From: Vombatus ursinus
Lineage: Eukaryota > Chordata > Mammalia > Diprotodontia > Vombatidae
Reading direction: 5' to 3'
Assembly (NCBI RefSeq): GCF_900497805.2
Contig: NW_020954630.1
Coordinates: 10,362,449-10,426,448 of the forward strand
Length of the DNA stretch: 64,000 bases
A program made the translations under genes and the position numbers. How positions within the stretch are numbered: position 1 is the stretch's first letter; the number at the start of each line of letters is the position of its first letter. Below the pieces are notes generated by a model. The model was not told where the DNA came from. It was given only the letters and a program-made list of their open reading frames with translations, and ran no database searches. Below are positions 30,360 to 42,129 of this stretch, one piece after another.

Positions 30360-30505
30360 TACTTGTTCTTAACTTGGGGTCTGTGGACTTGTAGTTGGTA
30401 TTCTTTACAATCCTTTATATTTCATTATTTTGAGAAGGGTTCCATAAACATCACTAGATTCCCAAAGGATCTATGGTAAAAAAAAAAATTCAAGAATCCC
30501 TGCTA
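30360..30505 (+). mobile_element. DNA-transposon-like repeat (ttcttaacttggggtc family)
   Basis: Left end ttcttaacttggggtctgtg; interior gagaagggttccataaacat, actagattcccaaaggatct; right end aattcaagaatccctg, roughly the inverse of the left end. Same family as the nested copies at 2527-2973 and the split copy at 38915-39690. Confidence 0.55.
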
Positions 30506-30544
30506 TATGGGGGGTGGGGGTGGGAATTATCCCACCTTTATGTC

Positions 30545-30872
30545 TTCTTTCATTCCATCTCCTATTGTAGAATATCCTTGTGCCCATCCCATTTCCATTC
30601 ATTGAAATTACAGCTATCTTTCAAGATCCATCTTCTATACTATCTTCTCTGTTCACTCAGGCAACACAAAAATAATTCCACCTTTCTTGGATTTCTCAAA
30701 ACACTTTGTACCTCTCTGATGCACTCATCATAATTTGTTTTTATAGCTAGCTGTTTATATGTCTCATCTCCCCTACAAAGCTTCAAATTCAATCCAATTT
30801 CTCATTTTTTAATCCCCTAGAACATCTAGCTCAGAGTACATGTTCAATAAACATTTTAAATGAATGAAACAA
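30545..30872 (+). repeat. L2 LINE 3' region
   Basis: atctttcaagatccatcttc, cactttgtacctctctgatg, tttatatgtctcatctcccc, cccctagaacatctagctca, gagtacatgttcaataaaca. Confidence 0.75.
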
Positions 30873-31671
30873 TGGTTACTTAAGCTTATATGAAAATATG
30901 GAAATGCCTATTAAAGAATAACATAGCATATGAGACTTTCTATTTAACCTGGAAACAAACACTTTAGCCAGGGATTCAATCTCTGATTTCCTGACAAGAT
31001 TAGAATGGTTCTTGGATCCATGGCACCACTTTGTCAGCTTTATATGTGTCTTTGATGAGAATCAGCAGAGTGTACTAGACAGGGAGACTAGGATTTAAGT
31101 TCATTAAGCAATAATGTTTTGAGAACTAAGAAAAAAATCATTTAAAGTAGCAGGAGAAAATTTGGAGCAGAGACTCAACAGAACACTGAATCAATTCTTC
31201 TTAAAAGTAGTACTATTGTAGTTTAGATAGAGCCCATGCCAGAAGGCTCTAATATAACCTAACATACATATTTATTAAACCCACTGAAGCATCACTTTTC
31301 TCTTTAGCATGAGAAGATTGCAAGTTCTTTCTGGCATATAGCTTACCTAGGATTCTTATATTTAGGCATGGTAGCAGAATAGCAGGGGAGGGGAGAGGTG
31401 GGATATTGATCTTCTCTCCTGAACGCAAGTAAAGTCACATGACATTTAAGTTTTCCCTGAGTCTCTTGGTTATTCTCCAGTTATCCCTATTTTCTAAAAT
31501 AAACTACAACAGAGAATAAACAGGAAATATGGCATCCTAACACAGGTGAGACCACAGAATCAGCCCTAGGAAAAATGATGAACACAACACTCTCTTTCTC
31601 TACTTCTAGCACTTTCTCTGCCTGTCCCACATACTTACATTTCTCTATCCGTATCTCTACCCCCTCACTTT
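30873..31671. other. no recognised feature
   Basis: Nothing recognised; a SINE-like gtgtactagacagggagact near 31072 is too short to call. Confidence 0.45.
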
Positions 31672-31926
31672 CTTCAAGTCAAAAATAAAATCCCATTTTT
31701 CTGTAGGAAGCTTTTCCCAATCCCTCTTAATTCTAGCGTGTCCCCTCTGTTAATTATTTCTTATTTATCCTGCATATAGTTTGTATGGACATTTTTTTTG
31801 TTGTCTCCCCTCATTAAATTGTTAACTCCTTGAGGGTTAGGATTGTCTTTTGCCTTTTTGTATTCCCAGCCCTTAGCACAGTGCCTGACACGAGACACTT
31901 AATGTTGATCGACTGACTGGCTGATA
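31672..31926 (+). repeat. L2 LINE 3' region
   Basis: ctgtaggaagcttttcccaa, ttgttgtctcccctcattaa, ctccttgagggttaggattg, agcccttagcacagtgcctg. Confidence 0.85.
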
Positions 31927-32354
31927 TTTGGCAGAAGTTTAAGCCCCTCCATCCTGTCCCCCTCATCCTATTGCTTTTACCCCAGCCTGAATTGCTCCTT
32001 TGTCCTCAAAGCTAGTGTGCTTCCCTAATATTTAGTCTCTCAGAGGCACCTAAAGACTCATTACTACTAAAGTATTACAGACTTACTGTATCATAACACC
32101 CAGGAGGTCCTTGCACAATAAAACAAAAGCCCAAATATCATAATGATCAATTCAAAGGAATGATTTTGTAATGGTGGAAATACATGGGTTATTGGGGAAA
32201 ATATTTTGTGTGTAGGAGGTTTCTGGCACTCCCTCCTTTTATTACACCATATAATGACAGCCTCTTTGGGGAGCACATTCACTGAGCAAGAAAAGCCTAT
32301 TCCACAAGTGAAGCTGTAGATATAGGTTGGGGGTGGGGAGGGAATCTGATGCAT
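31927..32354. other. no recognised feature
   Basis: Nothing recognised. Confidence 0.4.
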
Positions 32355-32545
32355 CACGGCAAAATAGTATGAGTGATGAATTTGGAATCAGGGAACCTGG
32401 GTTCAAATCCTAGAACTGAGCTTTCCTTTATTACCTCTGTGACCTTTGGTAAATGACTTAACCTCTCAGTTTCCTCAACCGCAAAATAAGAGGCTTGAAC
32501 AAGATGACCTCTGATGTTTTTTGCAGTCCTAAACCCTCTGATCTG
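32355..32545 (+). repeat. MIR/THER1-type CORE-SINE
   Basis: atgaatttggaatcagggaa, gggttcaaatcctagaactg, taaatgacttaacctctcag, aagatgacctctgatgtttt. Confidence 0.85.
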
Positions 32546-33627
32546 CTGATTACTTTTTTAAATTTGGTAGGGGCAGTAGAGCTTAACTATACCCATGATG
32601 GCACCAAATTATCTTGAAAGTATTCTTCTTAGTGGGAACTCTTTGCTTTTAACTCTTGGTGTGGTCAGAATTTAATATTGTCATAACTACCTAAAAGTTC
32701 TTTTGAGTCCTGGTGACTACTGTGGATTTTTTGAATGAAGTCTGTATCGCCATCCTGTTTCAACTATCATAAGAATTCCTAAAAAAGAAAGTAGATAGAT
32801 TATTTCTACAGTGGGATTATAATTTCATTGAATCCATTGAGAAGCTTCAGTGAGTCAAACTCCCATCCCATACTCTCTTAGGAATTCTTACAATTTCCCT
32901 GTCAGTCTCTAAGCCAAAGGCATTTCTGATCCTATATTCCATTGGCTCCTCTCCTACCTTTAGTGCATGCTGGCCACATTAGTAATGTTCTTTCCTTTTT
33001 TCAATGTGTTTTTATTGATTGGTTATTAATGCCTAACAAAGTATACTTTAGTCTCGGGATACCTATTTCATTTCGAATTTCCTGACTGCCCTTTCACTGC
33101 TTGTAACTTAACTGTTTCTTCCAAATGAAACCTCCTACAACTAGATAATTCTTAGAAATCACTCATCTTATGACTACACCTTTGGATTAAAAAACAATGT
33201 CACTTGTCAATAACTGGTAAGATGACCCAATGAAACTCAAGTTTTAGAGTAGATTTAATATTGAAAGTAGCAATTCTATCCTATTGGTGCTAAAGCGCTT
33301 TTTTTTAAAACACAGATTCACAATGTGTTTACTGCAGAACTTGCAAAATACAAGTTAATTTTTCTAAATTTCTATGAAAAGGTTTTATGGGAAAACTGTT
33401 TGGTTGAGGATGATTCACTAATCTCTCAAGATAAAAATAGTAAATAGAAACAACCAACTAAACATTAATTAAGCACTAATTGTGAATGGAGCTGTGCCAA
33501 ATACATTATAAAATATCATTTATGGAACTAGTACACTAAATAAGGGACTCAAAGTCTAATACAGATTCACAGATGGGAACATTTTTTACAAATAGCATTA
33601 TAAAAATATCAAGTCAAAGAGGAAATT
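32546..33627. other. unassigned sequence
   Basis: About 1.1 kb, AT-rich, no familiar repeat. Confidence 0.45.
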
Positions 33628-33672
33628 ATATGTATGTGTATATGTATATAAATATATATATATATAAATGTG

Positions 33673-33706
<34 letters not shown>
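33628..33706. repeat. (TA)n/(TG)n and (GA)n microsatellite
   Basis: tatgtatgtgtatatgtata, then pure GA from about 33675 to 33706; explains overlapping frames on both strands. Confidence 0.95.
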
Positions 33707-33708
<2 letters not shown>

Positions 33709-34417
33709 ATGAATGTAAAGGCAAAAAAATGGAGATAATACTAATAGAAACCCTATATTCACAGAGCATAGGGTAGGGTGAGTAGAGAAAAAATTCTTCC
33801 ATCCTCAAAATGTTGCCCTTCTAAGCTGAAAAATATGTTAGCCCCATCTATGAGGTCAATTATATTTTGTGAGTAGAGTAGCATTCTATATGGCCTTAAA
33901 AAATGCCGAATCTCAGACCAGGAGAGCATCTCATCACCCACATCTCTCGATTATCGATGAGAACTTTGTCTCTACTCATCATCTAGGTGAGTAGGATCTA
34001 GAAGAGGATGAAGATTGGAAGCAGGTTTTTTTTTTTAAGTCAGGTAAGTAATTATGGGGAACCAGAAGCCTCTGGCTTCAATTCCAGCTGTTTTCTTGTT
34101 CACCTCCTTTCTGTCCCCCTTGTATCCCCCAGATTTAGAACACTGACTTCTTGAGTCAGACTTTTGCCTCTCCATTTTAAAAGGTTTTTATTATTAACAA
34201 CAAACTAGGGGTAAAGGTGAGGAGCAGAGGTGGAGAAAATAACATATCCCTATACACACCCACACCCCCCAACACACACACCATCCATTCTATGTCTTTT
34301 TAATTAGTCTGAAGAGTAAGTTATTAAGTGGCATGGTAGATATACTACTGAATATAGAATCAGAAAGGCAAACTTCCTATCTTTTCTAGATCAACTTTCT
34401 TCTACTATAGAGATAAA
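33707..34417. other. no recognised feature
   Basis: CA-rich patch near 34255-34285; otherwise nothing recognised. Confidence 0.45.
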
Positions 34418-34655
34418 CTAGGTTGTATAGTAGATAGTGGTGAACTCAGAATCAGGAAAATTTGAGTTCAAATAATGGCTTATATGTTTACTGCATATGC
34501 AAGTTATTTAACCTTTCTTATTCTCAGTTTTCCATTTGAAAAATGGGGATATTAGCACTTACTTCACAATGTTGTGAGGACTGAATAAGATAATATATGT
34601 AAAATGCTTTGTAAACCTTAAAGGGATATATAAATACTACTTATTATTAATCTTG
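34418..34655 (+). repeat. MIR-type CORE-SINE, long-tail form
   Basis: gatagtggtgaactcagaat, gttcaaataatggct, attctcagttttccatttga, cacaatgttgtgaggactga, tgctttgtaaaccttaaagg. Confidence 0.8.
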
Positions 34656-34656
34656 A

Positions 34657-34980
34657 ATCACAGAGTTTTCTAATTGGAAAAGACTTCAGAAGCATCAAGT
34701 CTAAACCAAATGTGAAAAAGTATCCATTTTGTAAGCAATCCTTATATGGCATGAACTTGAGGCTCTTAAAAATCCTTATTCTCCTCCTGTAAACTCTCTA
34801 GTTTATTAGTTTCTTTCCTTAAATGTGATTCTCAGAATCAAGCACAATATATCAGCTGTGATCTGACCAGGACAAAGTACCATGGGACTATCCCATCCTT
34901 ATTCCCTACAGTTACTCCTTTCTTAATGGAACTTAATACTGCTTTGGCTGTTTTGGCACATAATTCTAGATATTAAAGGT
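34657..34980 (-). repeat. CR1/L3-type LINE 3' region, antisense
   Basis: Begins as the complement of a CR1-like 3' end (gaatcacagagttttctaat, tggaaaagacttcagaag) and continues ctttccttaaatgtgattct, gctgtgatctgaccaggaca, agtaccatgggactatccca, actgctttggctgttttggc. A sense relative is at 52005-52385. Confidence 0.65.
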
Positions 34981-34995
34981 ATGTCATTGTACACA

Positions 34996-35248
34996 TTTGA
35001 ACATCTAGGTGGCACAGTGGAAATAGTGCCAGGCCTGGAGTCAGAAAGACTTATCTTCTTGAATTCAAATCTGGCTTCACTTATTACTGTGTGACCCTGG
35101 GCAAGTCACTTAACTCCATTTGCCTCAGTTTACTCATCTGTAAAATGAGTTGGAGAAGGAAATGGTGAACCACTTCAGTATTGTTGCCAACAGAACCCTA
35201 AAAGTGGTCATGAAGACTTAGACGTGACTGAGAAACAACTGAACAACA
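34996..35248 (+). mobile_element. Mar-1 SINE, full length
   Basis: ctaggtggcacagtggaaat, aggcctggagtcagaaagac, gaccctgggcaagtcactta, then the tail ggagaaggaaatggtgaacc, tgttgccaacagaaccctaa, gtggtcatgaagacttagac, gtgactgagaaacaactgaa. Probable diverged target duplication: tcattgtacaca (34984-34995) and tcattatgcaca (35249-35260), 10 of 12 matching. Confidence 0.88.
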
Positions 35249-35627
35249 TCATTATGCACAAAGACCTAACTAAGATTCATCTCCACTTCAGAGGAAAAAG
35301 TGACTTGGGATTATCTTAACCTTTCATCAGAGTGTTTGCCCACCACTCCATCACCACCCTAGACACTTCCAGTCTAGTCACTACCCGTTCTGCCCTGGGC
35401 TGGCCCAGGTGAGAAGGACAGAACTGAATTGGAGGCAACTGTCCCAGGTTGAAGCCAGCTGGGAATATGGAGGGAGGGCAGAAGAGAAAATTCAAGCTTT
35501 GGCAGGAGAAAGGAAGGAAATTTCTTGTGACAGTGTGGGTAAAGGATTCCCATTAGCTAAGTGTACCCATTGGTAGTATTTATACATTAAAAAAGAAAAC
35601 TACCCTTACCAGGCAGTATAGCAGAAT
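35249..35627. other. no recognised feature
   Basis: Nothing recognised. Confidence 0.4.
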
Positions 35628-35835
35628 ATGAGAGGTAGTGTAGACAGCTAAAGAGTAAGGCAGACCTAGATTCAAGCCCTGACCTTGACATCTACTAATG
35701 GGGTAAAGCTGCTCCAATCATGTAACTTCTCTCCCAAGAAGCTCTCTGATCCGTAGAAAACATGCTGATCTGCATTGATAGAGAAAATTCCCCCATATGA
35801 GAGTTCACTCTACCAATAAAATGAAAGGTCCCAGA
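35628..35835 (+). repeat. CORE-SINE with atypical tail
   Basis: gaggtagtgtagacagctaa, ggcagacctagattcaagcc, then gatctgcattgatagagaaa, agttcactctaccaataaaa, tgaaaggtcccag, which is the tail type of 6200-6282. Confidence 0.65.
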
Positions 35836-36024
35836 CCACCTCTGCATACCCCACCACCCCAAACAACACCATATAATAAATGCCAAATCAATGGTACATA
35901 CAATAAATGAAATGGGGAGACTAGGTAAAGATCACTGTAATCTTCATGGACAAGGTAAACCTTGAGATGAGTAAGATACAAGGAAACTGAGAGCCAAAGA
36001 AAGGGTATTCCAGGCAGATAAAAT

Positions 36025-36275
36025 CTCAACTAAAATCTCATCTTCTGCAGGAAGCCTTTCCAAATCCTTCTTGCCTCCAGTACTTTCCTTCTGTTCATTA
36101 TTTATTTTCATCCAATAAATAGGTTGTTTGTACATATTTTCTTGGTGTCATCCCCATTAGATTATGAGCTTCTTGAGGGCAAGGATTGTCTTTTGCCTTT
36201 TTTGTGCTCTCAGAGCTAATGTAGTGTTTGGCACACAGTAGATGCTTACTAAATGTTTATTGGCTGACTGGCAGG
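36025..36275 (+). repeat. L2 LINE 3' region
   Basis: ctcatcttctgcaggaagcc, gtgtcatccccattagatta, ttcttgagggcaaggattgt, gtttggcacacagtagatgc, ttactaaatgtttattggct. Confidence 0.87.
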
Positions 36276-36639
36276 GGAAGTAGTTTAAGCAAAGATGTTG
36301 AGTTTTAAATGTTCAAGGTTATATATCTGTTTGATGGAGGGGAGTGAAGGGAAGGGAAGGCAACAAAGAGGGCATTCTGGCTTAAGGAGAACTTTCACAT
36401 AGGGCAGCAATAGGACATAAGGTTATAAAGGAAGGTTTTATCCCATATTGTGGGATAAAACCTAAGAGATACAGAGAGAGTATTTAAAATGGATAAGCAT
36501 AGCTTGCATGTTTCCACAACCAAAAAAATGCTATTAAAGTATTATATTTAAAGCACACCTAATTTTCCAGAAACCTTACTCTTTAAGTTAATCTTTAAGT
36601 TAATCACTCATTTGTTTCATTGTTAATAATACTTAAGCT
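36276..36639. other. no recognised feature
   Basis: A short inverted stretch, tatcccatattgtgggataa, lies near 36440. Nothing else recognised. Confidence 0.4.
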
Positions 36640-36805
36640 ACAGGATACGGTGGAAAGATCAGTGGATGTGGTTTCAGAAGAACCACATCCAGATTCTGTC
36701 TCTGAAACAGCTGGTGTGATCTAGGGCAAGGCAGGTTCTCATCTGAAGACATAAAAAAAGAGGAGGGTTGGACTAGCTGGCCTGGTAAATCTAGGGCTCT
36801 CTCAA
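36640..36805 (+). repeat. MIR/THER1-type CORE-SINE
   Basis: ggatacggtggaaagatcag, tgatctagggcaaggcaggt, gagggttggactagctggcc, aaatctagggctct. Confidence 0.75.
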
Positions 36806-36974
36806 ACTATCTTCATCATTTAGCACTATATTCGTGTGGAAACAATCAGTGGAATTACGCAAATATGACTGAGTTACTAATCAGGAAGAGTGATTATTGG
36901 CCATCAACCTGAGAGATTTAAGGACCTTCCTTGATGTACTCAGCTTTGTGTTAGTGTCCTTGAAGGTTAAAAGC

Positions 36975-37112
36975 TTGAAGAAATCTCAAAAATTATCTAA
37001 TCCAACACATTCGCTTGACTGATAAGAAAACTGAGGCAAGAGAGGTAGCATGACTTACCTATGGTCACACAGCTAGTAACTGTCCAAGTCAGGTCTTCCT
37101 GACTCCAACTGT
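36975..37112 (-). repeat. MIR/Mar-1-type CORE-SINE, antisense
   Basis: aaaattatctaatccaacac, ataagaaaactgaggcaaga, cttacctatggtcacacagc, aagtcaggtcttcctgactc. Head-to-head with the next SINE. Confidence 0.8.
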
Positions 37113-37114
37113 AA

Positions 37115-37275
37115 CCCTGGAATAGTGGGTGAAGACCTAGACTTACAGTATTAAAATTTCAAGGTCAAATGGCACCTTCACCACTTGCTAGCTGTGTGGC
37201 CCTGAGCAAGCCATTGAATTTTGAGTCTCACTTTCCCCATCTGTAAAATGGGGCTAATTATATAGATATTTCTTA
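37115..37275 (+). repeat. MIR-type CORE-SINE, 3' half
   Basis: ccacttgctagctgtgtggc, cctgagcaagccattgaatt, ctttccccatctgtaaaatg. Confidence 0.8.
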
Positions 37276-37867
37276 GGTGCCTTACACTAATAAGACCATA
37301 TATCCTTTCTGTATTCTCTTATACTCTCAATAAATAAAGATTCAAAGAATTCTTGTGTAGTAAATTACTTCATACAAAACAAACATAGGCATTAGAGAAC
37401 CTGATTTGGCTCACAGAATACACTATGACTTTATAAGGCCTAAATCTTCTCTGTATTTTAAAATTGCTACTGATTTGAGGTGCTGCACAGGGACCGATAT
37501 TTCTAATGTATTTGGCTGTTTCACTGCGAGCATTTAGTTATTCCTGCTTCAGGGAAATATAGACGGCCACATGTGCCTGCAAAACTCAATGCACAGGAGC
37601 ATCTTGACTCTAGCATCATTTGGGATCATATGACCTTACATGGATGGATTTTAGAAAAAAAAAATTACAGCAGTCCCTGGAACTCCAGCTATGTAATTCA
37701 CACTTAAAATAGGCTAGTAAGCGTATATTAATCTCCTATTGATGGGGACTGAATCAAATTAATTAATATCAAAATGATATTAATGATATTTGTTCAGAAT
37801 AGCACATTAGCTTTCTGGGGAATTTGCAGTAGGGATGGGGGAGGATGGACCAGAACCAATAATTCCA
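37276..37867. other. unassigned; small AT palindrome
   Basis: A self-complementary stretch, aatatcaaaatgatatt, lies near 37766. No gene or repeat family seen. Confidence 0.45.
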
Positions 37868-38111
37868 CCATAGGTGGTACAGAGGATAGAGCACTGGGCT
37901 CAGAATCAGGAAAAGTTAGCTTCACGAGTTCAAATCCAGCCTCAGATACTTCCTAGCTATGTGATCCTGGGCAAGTACCTAAGCTCTGTTTGCTTCAATT
38001 TCCTCATCTATAAAATGAGCTGGAGAAGGAAATGGCAAACTACCCCAGTATCTTTGCAAGAAAAACTCAAATGGGGTCACAAGAGTCAGACACTACTAAA
38101 CAACTCAACAA
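37868..38111 (+). mobile_element. Mar-1 SINE, full length
   Basis: ataggtggtacagaggatag, ggctcagaatcaggaaaagt, gagttcaaatccagcctcag, atcctgggcaagtacctaag, ctggagaaggaaatggcaaa, caaatggggtcacaagagtc, tactaaacaactcaacaact. Confidence 0.9.
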
Positions 38112-38914
38112 CTTCACCACAGTCTCATGCATTCTGCTGGTAATAAGAGACACTTGACTCCATTTTCCAGAAAGAGAGAGAAACTACCAAGATACACAGC
38201 AAAGAAGCACCTTGCTGAAAATCCCCAAGTGAAGCCATAGCAGGCATGAGACAAAGACCCAGCCCTCTCAATTGGAAAGATGTGAAGGGGCAAGATACTT
38301 TTCATGAATCAACTGTGATGATGATTGCAGGTGTGAAACCACACCAGAACAGACACAAACTATTGTCTGTTTTGCTGAAAAAGTCCTTTCCAGCACAGTA
38401 TTGTCTAACAGGATTAAAAGCCATGTTCTTTGCACAGAAGGGAAGCAGCACTAAAGTACCTCATCCTCCCCTGATCCAAGCAAAGGCAAAGGAGCGATAT
38501 GCTGCTATCTGACCTCCAAAGTGTTGCTTCAAGCAAGGAACACTTCTGGTCTTTGCCTCCTAATTCCTTAGAGTTTCAGAGTGAGATATCCCACACAGTT
38601 GAACCTCCCCCACAAGTTTAAGTGAAAATTAATTCTTTAAAGTGTGTCTACAATGTACCGAAGTGAATTCAACTTTACTGAAAACCTTATTGGAAAACAG
38701 AAAAATAAAATCCTCTAAGCCCTGAAAATGTTCTAGGTCAAAACCTGCTGATGAAGCAGCTTTGGGTAAAGGTGCCACAACCCCACAAGTACTGGAAACT
38801 CAATTTCACTGAATAAAAGCTAAAATTTGTTCTAAGAGTTTTTTGTGTGTTTAACTAAAAATATGAAACAACACCAAAAACAAAGAATATCCGGTGTTCT
38901 ATAATGGGTCAGAT
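38112..38914. other. unassigned sequence
   Basis: 0.8 kb without a recognised repeat; an 88-codon frame (38246-38512) has no identifiable domain. Confidence 0.45.
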
Positions 38915-39046
38915 TCTAGCTCAAGGGTTCTTAACCTGGGCTCTATGAACTTGGGTTTTTTAAAAATATATTTTAATAACTATTTTGATCAAATTAGTTT
39001 CCTCTGTGAGTGTAGGTATTTTTTATACGTTTAAAATATTGTTCAG
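38915..39046 (+). mobile_element. DNA-transposon-like repeat, left part, split by L1
   Basis: gggttcttaacctgggctct, atgaacttgggttttttaaa, tttgatcaaattagtttcct; resumes at 39618 as accagcctgccaaagagatt. Same family as 30360-30505. Confidence 0.6.
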
Positions 39047-39617
39047 TGGAAATTGAGAAGATGCCCATCAATTAGGGAATGGCTGAACAAGTTGTGGTAT
39101 GTGAATGTAATGAAATACTATTATACTATAAGAAATGATGAGCAGGAGGACTTCAGAAAAACCTGGAAAGATTTACATGAATTGATGCTCAATGAAGTGA
39201 GCAGAACCAGGAGAACATTGTACATAGTAACAACAAGATTGTATGATGGTCAATCAATTTTGATTGCTCTTCTCAGCAATACAGGGATCTAAGACAACTC
39301 CAAAAGAGTCATGATGGAAAATGCTGTCCACCTTCAAAGAAAGAACTATGGAGTCTGAATGCAGATGGAAGCATACTATTTGCCTTCTCTCTTTTTTGTT
39401 GTTTTGTTTCTTCTTTCTCATGGTTCCATTTGTTCTAATTCTTCTTTGCAACATGACTAATGTGAAAATATATTTAATAAGAATGCATATCTAGAGCCCA
39501 TATCAGATTGCATGCCATCTTGGGAAAGGGGAAGGGGAGGGAGGTTCAAAATTTAAAACTCAAAAGCTTTTGGAAGTGAATGTTGAGACCTAAAAATATA
39601 TTAATTTTAAATTTTTT
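39047..39617 (+). mobile_element. L1 LINE 3' end, 5'-truncated, with target-site duplication
   Basis: ORF2p C-terminus in the frame from 39053: REWLNKLWYVNVMKYYYTIR then NDEQEDFRKTWKDL and LNEVSRTRRTLY, aligning with the human L1 W..MEYYAAI.NDEF..F.GTWM.LE..ILS.LS. The 3' UTR ends cttttggaagtgaatgttga and an A-rich tail. Flanks repeat as aaaatattgttcag (39033-39046) and aaaaatattcag (39618-39629). Typical truncated L1 insertion. Confidence 0.88.
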
Positions 39618-39690
39618 AAAAATATTCAGAAAACGTTTTACCAGCCTGCCAAAGAGATTGTCAACCAGACTGGAACCAGTGTCTAACCAG
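39618..39690 (+). mobile_element. DNA-transposon-like repeat, right part
   Basis: attcagaaaacgttttacca, gcctgccaaagagattgtca continue the element broken at 39046. Confidence 0.55.
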
Positions 39691-40924
39691 TCTCCTTCTC
39701 AGAACTTCGGTTTGAAAATCTGTTTTCCTCACTTTGAAATTAAACTTCTGTTTGATTCCTGACTCTCCTGTCTCTAACCTGCTTTGTATGGCTCTGGCCA
39801 CCCACAGGTGAGAGGCCAGTTCAAGTCTGGTTGACGAGATCTATGAGACAAAACAGGTTAAGAGCCCTGAGCTGGACATATGATCCCATGACCTCAAGAA
39901 TCCATCTATTATAGTTCAAACTTCTGCCTCCTGAAAAAAAAATGCACTCAAATAATCCCAGCTTCTAAAAAAAGAAGAATGACCTCTCATGAAATAATTT
40001 CCCCTGAAAAAAAGGAAAGAATGACCTTACTTCTATTTTTTTTCCAAAAAAGATGTTTCAATAGGTATTGAGTGAGTATTTTTCAAGGATTGTTTGCCAA
40101 GCAAAATGGAAACTAAAAAAAAAAAAAAGTAAGTCCCTTCCACTAAGTTAGAACTTAAATAGCCTTAAATTAGAGACTGTGCTAACTGAGTATATGTGCC
40201 AAGAAACAGGACATATAGTTCTGAGAATCATGAGAAGGAAGGGCACAACATACAGAAATACTGTAGAGTCAGCACAAATATATACATTCATAGCAGATTT
40301 CTGTTCTTACAATGTCAAAGTAGAAAACCTTCACCCTTTAATAAGAGTATCTATGATCAGAGCAAGGGGAGCCAGATCTCCACTGGGGTGGAGATGGTTG
40401 GAGAAGAGAACTATAGTGAAAATACTGCAGTAAAATATTTTAAATGCCTTAAAGAAATATGATATATTTTCCAGAGAGAAGGAATTCTTTGCCTTCTTCC
40501 ACAGACTAAGATGAGATTTGGGTAACATAGCTCAGAAAGTGGAGGTGATAGCATCTGGAAACAAGGATATCAGAGAGCCAAGTCCTGGGGCTTTCTGTTG
40601 GTAAAAAGGTGTGGGCTCATTGATGAAACATGATGGTGACCCCAGGGCCATAGAGTTATGATCTCCATCACAGAAGTAACAAAACAAGAAGAAAAACAGA
40701 AATGGGAAATAATGTCTATAGGTATCCACAAATAAACACTATGACTGACTAAACATTCCTGTAGGAACCTTGGCTCTGGAACTTCAGGATTGACAGGACA
40801 CACACTAACAACACCCTATCAATGTTTATTTAGTCCTCTGATAAATAGAACAGAAATTGAAAGTGAAATAACAAGTTTTGTGTTATTTTAGGAAAAAGAT
40901 CAAGAGGTTCTTTTTTATCCTAGA
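39691..40924. other. unassigned sequence
   Basis: 1.2 kb with A-runs at about 39935 and 40116 but no named repeat; overlapping frames of up to 88 codons show no domain. Confidence 0.45.
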
Positions 40925-41090
40925 GTCTGGAGGCATGGCTTTGAACCTTGTCTTAGGCAAGTTCACTTGACTGCTCAGTGACTTAGTGTCCCTATACATA
41001 AAATATTGATAATAAAATTTGGAATAACTACCTCACAGGCTTACTATGAGGAAAATACTTTGAAAATCTTAAAGAACTACTTAATAATGA
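40925..41090 (+). repeat. MIR-type CORE-SINE, long-tail form
   Basis: ctggaggcatggctttgaac, cttaggcaagttcacttgac, aactacctcacaggcttact, ttgaaaatcttaaagaacta. Confidence 0.7.
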
Positions 41091-41124
41091 CACATTTATT
41101 GTGGTCATCATTGTTGATGAAAGG

Positions 41125-41309
41125 TAGCATGTCACAGTAGAGACAGAGCAAGCCTTAGAATCAAGATTTGGAATACAAATAACTCCTCTTCTGGTCCATA
41201 CAACATTGGTAGTGTGACCCTCGAGAATTGTCTACGACAACAAGTTGCATAAGTTGACAATCCACATTAGTGGAGGGAATTTCTTTACTTTGTGTTCCCT
41301 ATATTGTGG
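41125..41309 (+). repeat. CORE-SINE with atypical tail, first part
   Basis: aggtagcatgtcacagtaga, gtagtgtgaccctcgagaat, acaagttgcataagttgaca, atccacattagtggagggaa, tgtgttccctat. It ends where another repeat begins; last bases resume at 41413. Confidence 0.65.
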
Positions 41310-41412
41310 TTATGGTGGTGTTGTGGTTTGTCCTTCATTCTCAAAGAGGACCATGACATCAGGAAGGTGATGACATGACTTGCTGGTGAGTCTGCACAGC
41401 CCTCTCTCACTT
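41310..41412 (+). repeat. short repeat inserted in a SINE
   Basis: ttgtggtttgtccttcattc, tcaaagaggaccatgacatc, aggaaggtgatgacatgact. I recognise this as a repeat common in marsupial DNA but cannot name it firmly. Confidence 0.45.
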
Positions 41413-41440
41413 AAACCCCTACATCAATGGAATCACAGGT
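41413..41440 (+). repeat. CORE-SINE tail remnant
   Basis: cccctacatcaatggaatca, caggtct finish the tail interrupted at 41309. Confidence 0.5.
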
Positions 41441-42129
41441 CTGCCAGTTAAATTATCTGTCACCAAATGCAAATTTGGTGAAATTCGAAATAACCTATAT
41501 CAAAAGTTAAGGTTATCCCCTGGTAGGGCTGTCTACATGATAGATAAAAGTATTAGTTAAGGGTTATTATTATTATTATTGTTATTCATTATCCTCATCA
41601 TCCCTCATAATGAGAAACCACCACTAAGATACAGTTTTATCCATCATATTTTTCCAGATACTCATGAGAAGATTTCAACTGTTACATATTGACTCCTAAA
41701 AAGCATATTGCCATCTCTGGCATGTCCTCTTAGAGACCTGGGTCTTATTTCCAAGTTTGCCAATATTTCACTCTATTGACCTTCAGCAAGATGCATCATG
41801 CTATATGCCTTGATGATTCCTCTTTGTGAAAGATGGGGTAACATGACCTCTAATTACCAGATGATTGTACAAGGTTGTGGTAAAGAATAAGGAGGAATAG
41901 TCTGCATTACTTAAGTCCTCTTCAGAAGGGGAACAATTACACAGGGATTTTTTAAGCTGTAAATTCTAACACTTGCTTTCATGAGTGTTTAATTGTATAA
42001 CTATCATTATTATTACTACCACTACTTACAGTAATAATGGGGAAAAAAACTTTAAGAAATAGCTTTGTCCATTACTACGACAACTCTACCTGGGAATAAG
42101 CTTAGTTCCTGACATATGCCTTTTCAACA
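41441..42129. other. no recognised feature
   Basis: Short TTA triplet runs near 41562-41585 and 42005-42025; otherwise nothing recognised. Confidence 0.4.
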
